From Dichotomocladium elegans (lineage: Eukaryota; Mucoromycota; Mucoromycetes; Mucorales; Lichtheimiaceae): 64,000 nucleotides of DNA. This document shows, one piece after another, positions 1-10,799 of the stretch. Location of the stretch: the NCBI GenBank assembly GCA_025716815.1, contig JAIXMN010000043.1, positions 1 to 64,000 on the forward strand. Reading direction: 5' to 3'. Made by a program: the position numbers and the translations under genes. Each line of letters starts with the position of its first letter. Position 1 is the stretch's first letter. Below the pieces are notes generated by a model. The model made no database searches, had not been told where the DNA came from, and worked only from the letters and a program-made list of their open reading frames with translations.

Positions 1-555
1 ATTAAGTGCTCTTGCCACAGCCCTCTATTCAGCTGGTGCGAGCCTGCTACCATTTCCAATCTAATGGCCTGTACCACAAATCGTTTTGCAATTATTCGTT
101 TCACGAGTTTACCACCGTTTGCATGCTCTCCGCTGTTTTCCTCTTTATTCTTGTGTTCACTGTTAACAACTCTCTTGTTATTTTTGTTAAAACCCACCGT
201 CTCCTATTACAGTAGCTCTTTTGTTTCCTTACAGAGATAATTGGACGCAGGCCCGCTGGAGCTCAAATAATATAATCATCAGGAATAAGCTTCAGAGAAT
301 ATAAATATTCTGCGTTTTATAGCTTTGTATAATATCATTTTTCTATACAATGCCTCTTTTTTCTCGCAGAATACCACTGCTCCCTCAACTATCATTATAC
401 ACAACCGTCCAAACATGATGGAAATTGATTCTAACAGAGATGAAGACCTCGTCGATCCTAGGCCGCCCAAGTTGGACCCACGGGAATCAAAACAGAGACT
501 GTAGGAAGTTTTGGTGTTTTACATATGTAATTTTCAGATTTTATAACACAGTTTT
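1..555. other. No recognisable gene
   Basis: AT-rich stretch with only short reading frames on both strands and no motif I recognise. It ends where a sequence shared with position 7170 begins, so it is probably the flank of the Mutator-like fragment that follows. Confidence 0.4.
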
Positions 556-559
556 TCCT

Positions 560-1525
560 AAGTAAGACAGACCATGAGCTAATCACATTTGTAAAAGTGG
601 TGATGATCGACCATCCAAGACTGAGAAGCGGATAAACAAGCACAGACGGTATTCGAAAGATCAAGTCATGGAGGTGCTCAAGCAGTACTATATTGAAGGT
701 GTATCCATCAAAGAAGCGGGAAACAAAGTTGGTATGCCGAAATCAACTGCACATGGCCTTATCAAACGATACAAGGGCCATTTAAAGCCACCTCCCAAAC
801 GACCAATGAAGGCAAAATCAACACAGCTTTTGATGAGATGCTATGTGCTGAAATCAGGCACTTGCAAATAAATCACAGTGACTGAAATATTACCACAGTT
901 AATTATCTAGGAATAAATGTGCTACATCCATATTTCTTCTCAATTTGCGTGTTTTGATACGTTATACTGACATGCCTCGAAATAATCCTGTGACACAACC
1001 AAATATGCAGACATAGCCCATCAGCGAATTGTCATTGGGGACACCTGGTAACGATTTTCATTTATTCCTGACTCATATGACTTATTGTATCTCATACACG
1101 TGCACAAAACACATAACCAACACCACACCCACCCTTTCCTTGTATATTGCCTTTGTTCCATGTCACTATGTTATGAGGCAGCGTCGCGTGGATTAACATG
1201 CTTCACAAGTTTAAATATCCTTCCATCCAATTGGTGTGACCTTATAATGGAAAGGCGCTCAACGTAAGGATACAACACAAGCTATAATGCAAGGAAGGAG
1301 TGAAAACTGCTAAACGATATAATAACTTTCAAGGGCGCAGAACAGGCAGGAGTGAACTGGTAACAAGCTTCAAGTGTCCATATCAGACCTGCAAAGTCAC
1401 TTTCAGAAAGGTCGAATGATCTTTGTGATGGCATGCAATTTAGTTTAGCCCCCCACTGCAAAGCTAATTTCACACCCCGCAAACAAAAAATCCTACTGGC
1501 TGAATGGCCAGGAAAAATCCAGTAT
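560..1525 (+). mobile_element. Mutator-like (MULE) element fragment, copy 1
   Basis: This segment is collinear and highly similar to 7170-8165. Both begin with GTAAGACAGACCA and run through a helix-turn-helix coding stretch, a non-coding stretch, and the start of a second exon (reading QFSLAPH...) ending near 1525. After that point this copy diverges, while copy 2 continues into transposase C-terminal sequence with a SWIM zinc finger. This copy therefore has only the 5' part of the element and cannot encode a transposase. Assignment to the Mutator/MULE group rests on the SWIM motif and transposase-like text of copy 2. No terminal inverted repeats were found. Confidence 0.55.
668..871 (+). pseudogene. 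Helix-turn-helix exon of MULE-like element, degraded
   Basis: The frame reads EVLKQYYIEGVSIKEAGNKV then GMPKSTAHGLIKRYKGHLKP, a compact homeodomain-like helix-turn-helix (helix, turn around AGNKVGMPKST, recognition helix). The same sequence with a handful of substitutions occurs at 7278-7496. Upstream, the homologous frame has a stop (GCGGATAAACAAG against GCGGAAAAACGAA in copy 2), and near the end one base of an ACAAC repeat is lost, shifting the frame before the last ~20 residues. It is therefore a broken copy. Such domains bind DNA in transposases; a binding role here is inference. Confidence 0.55.
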
Positions 1526-1721
1526 ATTACTGGCTTGATATTTATACTTTGTTATACATTGGATATCCATAGAGGCTATGTAAAAGATATGTCACGCCAT
1601 GTAGAACTTGTCAGGCCATAGCGACATAATATATGCATATGCATACATTACGGGCATGTGCCTAAGGGCGATGGGATCAGGTCATTTTAGCGTGCATATG
1701 CATGATGCAAAATCTTTACAT

Positions 1722-3184
1722 TCATGCCACGTGACTCGCATGATCAGTCCACGACAATTCCCTCTCCTGAAACTCTTGGTCGTCTTCGAGCAATAACAAT
1801 GAATTTGTAGCAGCAGTCCGTCGGTCTGCAGCTCTTGAGGCGGCGGGATCATACCATGTGGATTGCGGGGCAGTGGGAAGGTGAACTGGACAAAGTCGAT
1901 CTGTGTGGACCCAAGAATTATAGAGAGAGCCATTCATATCACGCACTTGGTAGATATCGGTGTCGAGGTTGCGAGCAGTTACCACAAAAGGTCCCTTCCA
2001 ATTGTATTCAAGGTTAAGTTTGTTCTCGTGGCGCATGAGAACGTGCTCTCCAATAGCAAAGACCTGGGGCTTGAGCACGGCATCCCAAATGGCTTTGTCC
2101 CTTTTTGCGTTCGCAGTGAGTCGTTCAGTTGCGGATGCCTGAGCTTCTCGAAGTTGAAGTAAGGAAGGTCTGCGGTCGTCGAGTAATTCTTGTGGGCTGG
2201 CGTCAGGCTCCTTAATTAGCGATGGGCGAAGCATATCACCAGGTAAATGGGGCTCAACACCATATACCAAAAAATATGGACTCACACCAGTTGTGCGGTG
2301 TTTTCTGATATGACATGCAAAAACAGCCGTGTCCAAATAGTCATCCCAGGTGGAAATCGCACCGTTTACATACTTGCGAAGCATTTGTTTTAAGATTCCG
2401 TTGGTGCGTTCGACCTTACCATTCGACCTTGGATGAAACGCGGATGTTGCTTGATGGTTAACTTTAAGACGCCCAAGGTATGTGTTCAGAACTTTGGACA
2501 TGAAGTTTGCACCGCGATCAGTGACAACCTCCATGGGACAAGAGAATGGCATCACAATTTCGTTAAACAGGAAGTCGGCAATCACCAGGGCAGTCGCATC
2601 TGGGACAGCTCGTGTGATCGTCCAATTGGTAGTATAGTCCACAGCAACAAGAATCCATCAGTTGCCGCGGGCCGTTGTTGGAAGCTCGCTGATAAAATCT
2701 AGGTGCCAGCAAGAAAATACTGGCGGAATTGCTGGCAGGCACATTGGGCCTCGATGAGTGTATCGGTTTGCCTTCGCAGCGAGCTGCCATTGTGGGCATT
2801 TTTGAGCCAATCTTGGATGTCCGCTTTCATATCCGGCCACCACCAACGTTTCTTGATTAAATCAAAGATGGTTTCATGGCCAGCGTGTCCAAAACTCTTG
2901 TGGAAGTGCTGTACGAGATCTGCCCTTCGGGTTAAAAGTGCATAACATACCTCTTCCTCTTGTCCTTTGGTTTTTACCTTGCGAAACACCTGATCGTTAC
3001 AGACTGTGAATTGGCTCTGGTGCTTCTGTAGGATATCCTTGTATACCGCCAGCCATTCAGCCGGTTTGCGAGTGTAAAAACGAGGCCAGTCGGATTCTTG
3101 TATTGCTTTGACCGCATACAGATATTCGGGTACAAGTGAAGCCTCGGTCGTCAGACACTGAGGGCCATCGCGACGTGAAAGCAA
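1722..3184 (-). pseudogene. Element A integrase (broken)
   Basis: Two frames encode the integrase. Frame 2699-3184 carries the zinc-binding N-terminal region (HKSFGHAGHETIFDLIKKRW) and linker. Frame 1722-2642 carries the catalytic core, starting DYTTNWTITRAVPDATALV, with the second aspartate in EVVTDRGANF and the glutamate in SNGKVERTNG, followed by the C-terminal region ending in LLLLEDDQEFQERELS. A frameshift near 2650-2700 separates the halves, around the residues that hold the first catalytic aspartate (VDY). Integrases insert the retrotransposon cDNA into host DNA; this copy cannot make a complete one. No chromodomain is seen at its C-terminus. Confidence 0.85.
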
Positions 3185-3202
3185 GTCAGGGACATGGTTT
3201 TC

Positions 3203-4450
3203 TCAGCCGGGCTTATATTCGATGTGAGGGTCGTAAAGCTCAAGCTCTGCTATCCACCATGTTAGTCGTGGCGTGGGCTTGCGCTGTGTGCGAAAGTAGT
3301 GGAGTGGATGATGATCAGTGATTATGGTGTATTTTCGTCCTTCCACAAAACAACGCCAGGCATGCAACGCTGTAAGGATCCCTAGAAGTTCTCGTTCTTG
3401 AGCAGGGTAAGCACACTCCTGGAGAGAAAACTTTTTTTGACTCAAATGCAACAGGGTGGAGTAACCCATTGGGTCCTTCCTGTAACAATACGCCACCACT
3501 AGCATAATCTGATGCATCCGTCTCAATCACGAAAGGCTTGTCCTGATTGGGTGGTTGAAGTACCAGGGCGCTTGCCATGTGTGACTTGAGTTCGTCAAAG
3601 CAGCTTGGCATTGCTCAGTCCAGACAATAGTTCTTGTTTTTGCACTGTTCCTTGCGTTGAGATCAGTTAACGGGGTAGCAATGGACGCGAAACCCCCGAT
3701 GAACCATCGATAATGAGAGCAGAGCCCAACAAACTGCCTCACTTCCTGGACGTTGGTAGGCTGTGGCCAGTCTTGTATGGCTTTGACCTTTTTGCTCGAC
3801 GGCAGAATACCTTGAGCACCCAACTGATACCCTAGGAACTCCAGTTCAGTTTGGAAAAAGGAGCATTTCTTGCGATTGGCTATTAGTTTGGCTTGACGTA
3901 GGCGATCAAGGACCTGACGCACATGCTTGAAGTGCTCCTCCTCGGTCTTTGAGTACACCAACACATCATCGAGGTATACCAACGCAAACTTGTCAATGCA
4001 GTCGGCAAGTGTCTTGTTCATCATTGATTGGAAGACCGGTGGTGCGTTTGTCAAACCGAAACTGAGGGCGCGCCATTCGAATGACCCATACCTGGTATTA
4101 AAGGCCATCTTTGGGATATCCTCCTCGCGGATTCGGACTTGATGGTACCCACTGCGAAGGTCTATGCTGGAAAAGTACTGTGCACCTGCAAGCCGCTCGA
4201 GACACTCGTCAATCCGCGGGAGTGGATGGGAATTTCTGTTTGTTACCCCATTTAGCGCGTGGTAATCAATGCAAAGGCAGAGGGAACCATCTTTTTACTT
4301 ACAAAGAGCACTGGTGCTCCCCATGGTGACATGCTTGGTCGGATAAGACGTAATTCTAATAACTCGTCAAGCTGCTTACGCAATTCGTCCAATTCCTGAG
4401 GGCTCATTTTATAAGGGTGTCGATTAATAGGTGCGGCATCACCGGTGTTG
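3203..4450 (-). pseudogene. Element A reverse transcriptase / RNase H (broken)
   Basis: The fingers and palm text [11 protein letters not shown] lies in frame 4252-4524. The palm motif YLDDVLVYS (a YxDD form) is in 3527-4108, which continues through the RT connection region [23 protein letters not shown]. RNase H is split between 3315-3611 ([20 protein letters not shown]) and 3203-3526 ([15 protein letters not shown] and TIITDHHPLHYF, ending HIEYKPG). Indels move the reading between frames at least three times. In the family this enzyme copies the element RNA into DNA. Codon 1 is not defined because the domain lies inside a polyprotein. Confidence 0.85.
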
Positions 4451-5239
4451 ATGACATGTGAAACATCGCGAATTGGGGGAAGTCCTGGTAGTTTGTCCTG
4501 GTAGTTTGTCCTGGAAGACGTCACTGTAGTCAGCGAGTAATTCGTTAATGCTATTACGTGTGGTCGGTATTTTCTCGGTTGATGGTTCTTTTAGATAGAG
4601 CAAAAACATGTCGGTGACCTGCTTTTGCTGTTCTAGCCGTTGTAGTTGTCGATGAGAAATCAGATAGGATAACTCTGGGAGGTTGCGGCGATCCTTAGGG
4701 TGGAGTGTATACTCTTTACCGCTCTGCGAAATGCGCCAGGTCTCGAGATTCCAATCTGGTGTGGGGTGCATGCGTTTGATCCAATCGCGTCCCAGGATTA
4801 AGTCAAATTTGGTATCCAACACGTAAGCTTGGACATCGTGTACAAGGCCAGCTGCGTCCAGCGAGAGGGTTACAATTTCCTTGATTTCCATCATATGCCC
4901 ACTGGCGGTTTCGACGCCCTGGCTAGGAGCAGCTTTTCTTGGGAGCCCCTGTGCGACCTTGGATGTTACGTACGACGCCGTTGCTCCGCTATCCAAAAGA
5001 ACCTCGATGTTATGACCATTACACAGCATGGAATACAAGGGCAATTGCGTCTGGTTTATTGAATACAATGACTCGATATGTTTGATGTCATTCTGTACGC
5101 CTTCTGACATCCTATGTGGTTTTTGTAGCGGTAGGTCTTCAGAGAGGTCAATCAGAGGCGCAATTTCTGTCTCCGTCGTCGTCTTGTCTTGGTCCATTGT
5201 GTGAAGGGATAACTTGGTACGCGCTGGGACTCCCTTCAA
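4439..5239 (-). pseudogene. Element A aspartic protease region
   Basis: A 266-residue frame contains the retropepsin motif VLLDSGATASYV, where DSGA is the catalytic aspartate triad region, and downstream FDLILGRDWI, the conserved ILGxDW motif. It ends just before the RT with text related to element B (LPGQTTRTS against LPGLPPDRD). Gag-pol proteases cut the polyprotein during particle maturation. The frame starts with Met at 5239, overlapping the gag end by 4 nt, but whether that Met is used is unknown. A short local duplication (CTGGTAGTTTGTC repeated near 4485-4510) disrupts the junction with RT. Confidence 0.8.
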
Positions 5240-5886
5240 TCCTGACGCGCTTTGACTTTTAAATCAACTCCTTTCGAGGAATGAGCGAATTGACCCTGCC
5301 GATTCCTCCCAAATGAGGGCGAACTACAATTCCGCGCAAGGTGGCCTCTACCACCACAATTGTAGCACTGCTTGTTTGACACCCTATGCTGACCGACGAC
5401 AGGGCCGGAATGATTCTGGTTGTGGGACGCACGATTGTCGCGCCACTGCTTTCGCCCTTGACCCCATTGTTGTTGTGGGATTTGGCGGATGGAGTCAAGG
5501 TCCATTGGTGTTGGTCCATTTGAGGGCAATGTCCCTGGGATCGAGTTCTGATATGCAGCCGTGGCTGGAATAGCTTCCCGAAGTTCTTGAGTGTACTGTT
5601 GTACTGACTCATATTCTTCGGCTGCTTCGTAGGCGTCATGCAGAGTCTTTGGCTTGTGAAGAGCGACCTGTAGACAAGGGTCATACTCAAGTCCTCGCAA
5701 AAAGTAGTGAATCGCATCTTCATCCATCATCCCGGGAAGATCCAGCATGATATTGCGGAAAGCAACAATATACTCATGTGTCATGACCCAAAATGGGATT
5801 ATTCGAGAGCGTTCGCCCCTTACCCTGGGTACCCCTTTCACGAATGCATTTATTGTCCTGGTTGCATTAATTTTGGTCGATTGCAT
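5236..5886 (-). pseudogene. Element A gag, 5'-truncated
   Basis: The frame carries the end of a retrotransposon gag domain (EYIVAFRNIMLDLPGMMDEDAI..FLRGLEYDPCLQV) and one CCHC zinc knuckle, CYNCGGRGHLARNC. Element B has the equivalent text (DFRNIWLEIPTMTDDEAL) and a CYNCGGLGHLQRSC knuckle, so this is the same gag lineage. The N-terminal part is missing: the first ~20 residues of the frame do not look like gag and come from the adjoining element C sequence. Gag would package the element RNA. Confidence 0.8.
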
Positions 5887-5889
5887 TTA

Positions 5890-6473
5890 TTACTCCGTCT
5901 ACATTTATTAATTCTTCAAGTCATTGCAACGAACCTCAGTATATCCCATACGCCTCTCCCATAAGATCTAGTATAAATACCCTCGTATTTGTTATAATAA
6001 AATATCATCAGATTATCCTTCGTCATATATCATCCCTGGTCATCAGTTCTCTGTCTATCCAGTTTATCGTTCATACCTATCTTTTGTCCTGCCTCTTGGG
6101 CTCTGCCTTGTTCCTGGTAGCTAGCCGAATTGGTGCATGCTGTGTGATTCGAAGTACCTAACACCCACCCCCCATAGTGTAGTTCTTGTCTTGTCCTCCA
6201 TCTCTTTTCCTGTCTTGTCTTGATTCTTTTCTGTCTGGCACAATTCTGGTTAGTAGTATAGTATTGTTCTCTAGAGTAGTTCCTGACCTTTCCCTCTACT
6301 CCATTGCCAGCACTATCACTGTCAACCCATTCTTGGTCTGTGCCTGCCTTCTGTTCTCCTGCCTTGCTCCTGCCTCTGACTCTACGTCTTCCTGCACTAC
6401 ACTTTCTTGTCTGCCCGGTATCCGCGACATCATAATCTGATCATTGGTGTTACCTACTTCCTGTCTATCTGCA
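5890..6473 (+). promoter_or_regulatory. Element C LTR/leader remnant
   Basis: The ~580 bp in front of the element C gag contain a TATA-like TAGTATAAATACC at about 5968, then a pyrimidine-rich non-coding leader (repeats of CTGTCTTGTC and similar) reaching the gag ATG. This is the arrangement expected of an LTR promoter followed by an untranslated leader. The exact LTR boundaries, a primer-binding site and the partner LTR were not identified. Confidence 0.4.
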
Positions 6474-7169
6474 ATGCCCAAATCTGGTCTGCCTCGAGTC
6501 CCTCTGCCTCAAGACACTGAAACCAAACCGCGTTCTGTGGTTGTCAATGCTGCCAACACTGACGATGTCACTAACTCCATGTCACGCCTCCATCTTGGCA
6601 TGGAAGATGGAAATCGTGTAGGCGACATAAAAATTTCAATTCCGACGCTCACTGGCGAGACTGCTGATGTCTCCACGTTTATCGCCAAAGTCAAGTTAGC
6701 CATCCGCATGAACCCCGAGCAATATCCAGACCATCTCACGAAGATCTTGTTCATGTGTTCGAACATGTCTGGCGTCGCATTCACTTGGGCCAAACCTTAT
6801 ATCATGGAGCTTGATGATGAAGAGGTCGACCCTATCATGCTTTCGTTCCCCGCCTTCCTTACTGCTTTCCGCGCTGCCTTTGGCGAAGTCAACGAGTTAA
6901 GGGATGCCAAAGAAAAACTCTTGACGATGCGCCAAGGAAACAAGCCTGCTAGTGAGCACGTTGCCGCGTTCTGCCGCTATGCCGTCAAGACCGAATTCAA
7001 TGACGCTGCTTTGTTCGCAATCCTACAACTTAGTTGGTCGGACCGCATCAAGGATCAACCCACCACTCGCGACCTCCCTGACGATCTATGGACCTACGCG
7101 TCAAAGGTTATAGAGTTAGATACTCATGTACGCTCTCGCGATGGGAAACGCTCCCAGCACCCCACATAC
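6474..7169 (+). pseudogene. Element C gag, truncated by MULE sequence
   Basis: ATG at 6474 opens a frame of about 230 residues resembling a retrotransposon gag capsid region: SIPTLTGETADVSTFIAKVK, then FTWAKPYIMELDDEEVD and FPAFLTAFRAAFGEVNELRD. It ends in SKVIELDTHVRSRDGKRSQH. At about 7170 the homology to the Mutator-like element begins, and the frame runs on without a stop into its helix-turn-helix, giving a fused 340-residue ORF ending at 7496. No zinc knuckle, protease or pol follows, so the element is truncated. An LTR retroelement gag is the best reading; the clade is uncertain. Confidence 0.6.
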
Positions 7170-7277
7170 TGTAAGACAGACCACGAGCTAATCACCTTTG
7201 TACAAAGTGATGATCATCGACCATCCAAGAGTGAGAAGCGGAAAAACGAACACAAACGATATTCAAAAGATCAAGTC

Positions 7278-7496
7278 ATGGAGGTGCTCAAGCAGTACTA
7301 TATTGAAGGCGTATCCATCAAAGAAGCTGGAAACAAAGTTGGTATGCCGAAATCAACTGCACATGCGCTTATCAAACGATACAAGGGCCATTTAAAGCCA
7401 CCTCCCAAACGACAAATGAAGGCAAAATCAACAACAGCTTTTGATGAGATGCTATGTGCTGAAATTAGATACTTGCAAATAAATCGCAGTGACTGA
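7278..7496 (+). pseudogene. Helix-turn-helix exon of MULE-like element
   Basis: The frame reads EVLKQYYIEGVSIKEAGNKV, GMPKSTAHALIKRYKGHLKP, then a short tail AFDEMLCAEIRYLQINRSD before a stop at 7494. The first part predicts a homeodomain-like HTH, as in many transposase N-termini. Compared with copy 1 it keeps the frame to the end. It is read in frame with the upstream element C gag, which appears to be an accident of insertion rather than a designed fusion. Confidence 0.5.
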
Positions 7497-8068
7497 AATA
7501 CTACCACATTTAATTATCTAGGAATGAATGCGCAGCATCCATAGTTTTTCTCTCAATTGCGTGTTTTGATACTTCACTGTCATGCCCCCAAATCGTCCTG
7601 TGACACAACAAAATATGTAGACATACCTCATCAGTGAGTTGTTATTGTGGAACACCTCGTAAAGATTTTCCTTGTTCTTCTTTGCAAGAATAAACTTTCA
7701 TTCCTGAATCCTATGACTTATTGTATCTCATACACACGCACGAAGCACATAACCAACACCACATCAACCCTTTCCTTGTACATTGCCTTTGTTCCATGTC
7801 GCTATGTTATGAGGTTGCATCGCGTGGATTAACGTGCTTCACAGGTTTAAATGTCCTTTCATGCAATTGGTGTGACCTCATAATAGAAAGACGCTCAACG
7901 CAGGGATGCAACACAAACTATAATGCAAGGAAGGAGTGAAAACTGCTAAACGATATAATAATTTTCAAGGGCGCAGATCAGGCAGGAGTGATCCAGCAAC
8001 AAGCTTGAAGTGTCCATACCAGACCTGCAAAGTCATTTTCAGAAAGGTCGAATCATCTTTGTGATGGC

Positions 8069-8896
8069 ATGCAATTTAGTTTAGCCCCCCACCGCAAAGC
8101 TAATTTCACACCCCGCAAACAAAAAATCTTACTGGCTGAATGGCCAGGAAAAATCCAGTACGTTGAAAGTTGGCATAACCAGCTTAAGACGATTTATATG
8201 CGTCGAAAGCAGAATCGCACACTAGATGGTCTTGTCTTCCTTCTTGTTGATGAGATTGACTTTGACATCCAGTGGGAGATTAGGAGATTGACAAACCTTG
8301 TCAGCACTAAAAACAAAATGCAGCGGGATGAGCGAGCACTTGTGAGGATTGCCCACCTCATTCCTGAGAGCGAAGTCCCATCTTTTGTGGTGCCTCTTAG
8401 CAATGGTGAAGGCTTCCGCATGCGTTCTTTTACAAATGCCGAGAAATTCTATGAGGTACACACATCATTGATTTTCCATCTTCTACAAACTAATTTGTTC
8501 CCTTAACCAAAGGTGTATTGCGAGAATACACATGTCACTGCTTGCACATGTCTGGCGTATGATCGTAAAAAAAGGGCATGTAAGCACATGTACTTAGTGG
8601 TTCAGCACAGTCCTACACAGTCGATGAAACCCGATGAAGCTGTCTTGGCAGTGAACACAACAGTCTTTCCAGGGAACCAAACGTCGGCGCCTGGGGACGT
8701 CAAAGCTGAAGCTCATGAGTCAATCGACAATAGAGTGAAAGCTGTATTCGCTCACATGAGCAATACTTTAAAGCGATCGTACATTGCTGATGACAAAGAT
8801 GGCGAAATGCTTTTACAAGCAGCACTTCGTCTAGAGGCAGAACTGAACCGTGTGTCAAAAATTGGTCACCATATGAAACTTCGCCGCCAAAATTAA
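8069..8896 (+). pseudogene. MULE transposase C-terminal part with SWIM zinc finger
   Basis: Two neighbouring frames (8069-8506 and 8513-8896) read as one coding part interrupted at about 8455-8515, probably by a short intron or a frameshift. The first has VESWHNQLKTIYMRRKQNRT and LVFLLVDEIDFDIQWEIRRL, typical of the segment after the catalytic core of Mutator-like transposases. The second has ACTCLAYDRKKRACKHMY, matching the SWIM pattern CxCx(n)CxH. SWIM fingers in these proteins bind nucleic acid. The DDE core is missing upstream, so no active enzyme is expected. Confidence 0.6.
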
Positions 8897-8899
8897 AGC

Positions 8900-9966
8900 A
8901 ACAATCCATTCATTTCTCCCAGACCTTATATACTTCAAAACAGTCTTTTATTCCTTGGTGTTCTTTAACCAGTTCCTCTCAGCACATCACCTCCTAATTG
9001 TCATGCTGTTCAGTCATTCCAAGCGTTTGCGCTGCTGACTGGTTCTAGCTGCACAACTTGCTGGTAGGTCTGAGGTTCCATTATTCCTTGGCGTATAGTT
9101 TTGGTATATTGTTCAGAGTGATGTTGTTACGAAATGCGGTGAGATTCACCTTGCTGCTGATTGTGATTGACTTATTGTTAATGCAGCAAGACAATTTCCT
9201 AATTGATGGCGAAACTGTTGTGCATTTCGTGTATACTACCCTTTCCATTAGAAGACTGCGCAGTACTTGAACTCTCTTGTAGAGTCAGTAAGCAAAAAAA
9301 GGGGGGGAGGAGAGCGGCAGTCGAACCATTGCATAATGTCTCTAAAGCATACAAAACATCTGTTCAGCGGAAGATTGGAGCAAATGTCGGCAAAATGGAT
9401 GGAACATCTAAGCTGTTTCTTTTTTTGCCAAAATCCCAAACTGCCCTGAATCGCCTGCAACTTACTGCTAAATGATGAAACACAAATGTGCTGCCTGAGT
9501 ACACATTTGAGACTAGTAAACAAATTAGTGAAAAAAACTGCACAATCAAAAAGATGTCGCTTTTTTTTTCTTTCCAAGAGGGATGATGTACTGTATGTTG
9601 AAGTGCGCCATAATTGTTAAGGAAAATGCGGAAGGCTGCATCAGTTGTTTTTGGCGACGAGAAAAGCAGAGAATTGCGTTTGGACTGAATGATTTGGCAG
9701 AGGGGAATTCAAGGATCAAATGGCATGCTCCAGTCAGGTGATGTTGTCTGTTTCATGAAATAATGAGTCAAATGATCACGATGCAAGAAGCAGAGATTTG
9801 AGCAGATTGTGGTAGACAGTTGCAGCAGTGAAGGCCAACAGAGAAAAAATTCGCAGCAAAGTGAACAGCTGACTAGCAAATCTGCGGGCTTATAAATTCA
9901 GAAATTTCCTGGGGGGAGCCCTGAGGGTAGGAGGCCCATAATGATGTTCATTTGACACCTTTTAAG
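8900..9966. other. Non-coding stretch, nothing recognised
   Basis: About 1.07 kb between the MULE fragment and the palindromic MITE. Reading frames are short and overlap on both strands around 9203-9577 without recognisable protein text. There are A/T runs but no tRNA-like or repeat structure that I could identify. Confidence 0.4.
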
Positions 9967-10512
9967 GGTTGAAAGGTAGTTTATCACTACATATTTCAAT
10001 ACAGTCAGCTTTAAAACTCAGTTAAAGCCACCCAAAAAAATTTTCAGTAAACAATATAGGATTTTCAAGAAGAACTTTGCCACAAATTTTAGTTATTCAT
10101 ATAGACCATTTAGGTTTTTCATTTTTTTTCCTTCAAATTCAAATACAAGTTTTAGTATTTCGTTTCTCTTCTTCCTTTGAAATTAGAATGAAACATAAAT
10201 GTTTGGCCTCCCAAAACTATTCTGGTGTGAAAAGAAGAGAAGGAAGACTCACCTATAGCCTTGATTGAAATGTTCTTGCTACTATTGCCTTTAAATTTGA
10301 CAAAAGGGTAGCAATGAAATACTAAAATTTGTATTCAAATTTGAAGCAAAAAAAAAACGAAAAACCTAAATGGTCTATATAAATAACTAAAATTTGTGGC
10401 AAAATTCTTCTTGAAAACCCTGTATTGTTTACTGAAAATTTTTTTGGGTGGCTTTAACTGAGTTTTAAAGCTGACTGTATTGAAATGTGTAGTGATAAAC
10501 TACCTTTCAACC
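9967..10512. mobile_element. Palindromic MITE-like repeat, interrupted
   Basis: The arms 9967-10056 and 10423-10512 are inverted copies: GGTTGAAAGGTAGTTTATCA on the left is mirrored by TGATAAACTACCTTTCAACC on the right, and the arms continue through CAGTCAGCTTTAAAACTCAG and its complement to the centre. The centre is occupied by a 366-bp MITE with TA duplications (10057-10422). Without that insert the arms would form an almost perfect ~90-bp hairpin. The outer target duplication is unclear; TTTTAAG lies on the left and CCCCACA on the right. Confidence 0.7.
10057..10422. mobile_element. 366-bp MITE, copy M1 (TA-flanked)
   Basis: Terminal inverted repeats of about 110 bp start TAGGATTTTCAAGAAGAACT (consensus C at base 1) and end with the complement ...TCTTGAAAACCCTG, flanked by TA at 10055-10056 and 10423-10424. 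The internal ~150 bp has no coding capacity. Same length and sequence as M2 (12455-12820) and M3 (13865-14230); this copy is the most diverged. A TA target duplication is typical of Tc1/mariner elements. Strand is arbitrary because the ends are symmetrical. Confidence 0.85.
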
Positions 10513-10639
10513 CCACATGCTGAATCATTCTTCCCGCATTATTGGCAAAGGAATATAAGCTGTAATGGTTATTTTCTTGTATAAATCAATTGATGGAATG
10601 TGTGAAAGGAAGGTGCTTTACAAATACTCAGCAAAAGTC

Positions 10640-10790
10640 CCTGTCATACCTGCAAAGTTATTTTAAGAAGGTTGAATGGTCTTTGTGATAGCTCGCAATT
10701 TAGTTAAGCCCACCCATGATGCTAATTTCGTGCATCGCAAACAAAAATTCTTACTGGCTAAATAGCATTGAAATTTCAGTATAAAAGTTT
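10640..10790 (+). mobile_element. Mutator-like element fragment, copy 3
   Basis: A short stretch matches the second-exon start of the MULE-like element: CCTGCAAAGTTATTTTAAGA onward and GCAAACAAAAATTCTTACTG parallel 8023-8165 and 1388-1525, with substitutions. It lacks any usable frame. It shows that the same element was once present at least three times within 11 kb. Confidence 0.5.
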
Positions 10791-10799
10791 TGGGGTAGA

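Larger units (their letters stand above)
1560..5886 (-). mobile_element. Ty3/gypsy LTR retrotransposon A, decayed
   Basis: A minus-strand gag-protease-RT-RNase H-integrase order is readable across 5886 to 1722, broken into at least seven frames by indels. At the 3' end a purine-rich tract (GGAGAGGGAAT) is followed by TGTCGTGGACTGATC, a TG-starting sequence that probably opens the 3' LTR at complement 1756. The 5' end is cut off within gag at about 5886, where leader sequence of the plus-strand element C starts. No intact LTR pair is visible. The polyprotein is closely related to element B at 12.9-26.9 kb (same VDYTTNW integrase text and similar C-terminus). Confidence 0.85.
7170..8896 (+). 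mobile_element. Mutator-like (MULE) element fragment, copy 2
   Basis: This copy is collinear with 560-1525 and continues further. It holds the helix-turn-helix exon (7278-7496), about 570 bp of shared non-coding sequence, and a second coding part (8069-8896) that ends in a SWIM zinc finger. The central DDE catalytic core of a MULE transposase is absent, so this is an internally deleted or non-autonomous derivative. No TIRs or target duplications were found at its edges. Confidence 0.55.

Noticed and set aside
9203..9577. Overlapping frames of 90 and 109 residues on opposite strands
   Set aside because: No recognisable motif, homopolymer-rich, and mutually antisense; treated as chance.
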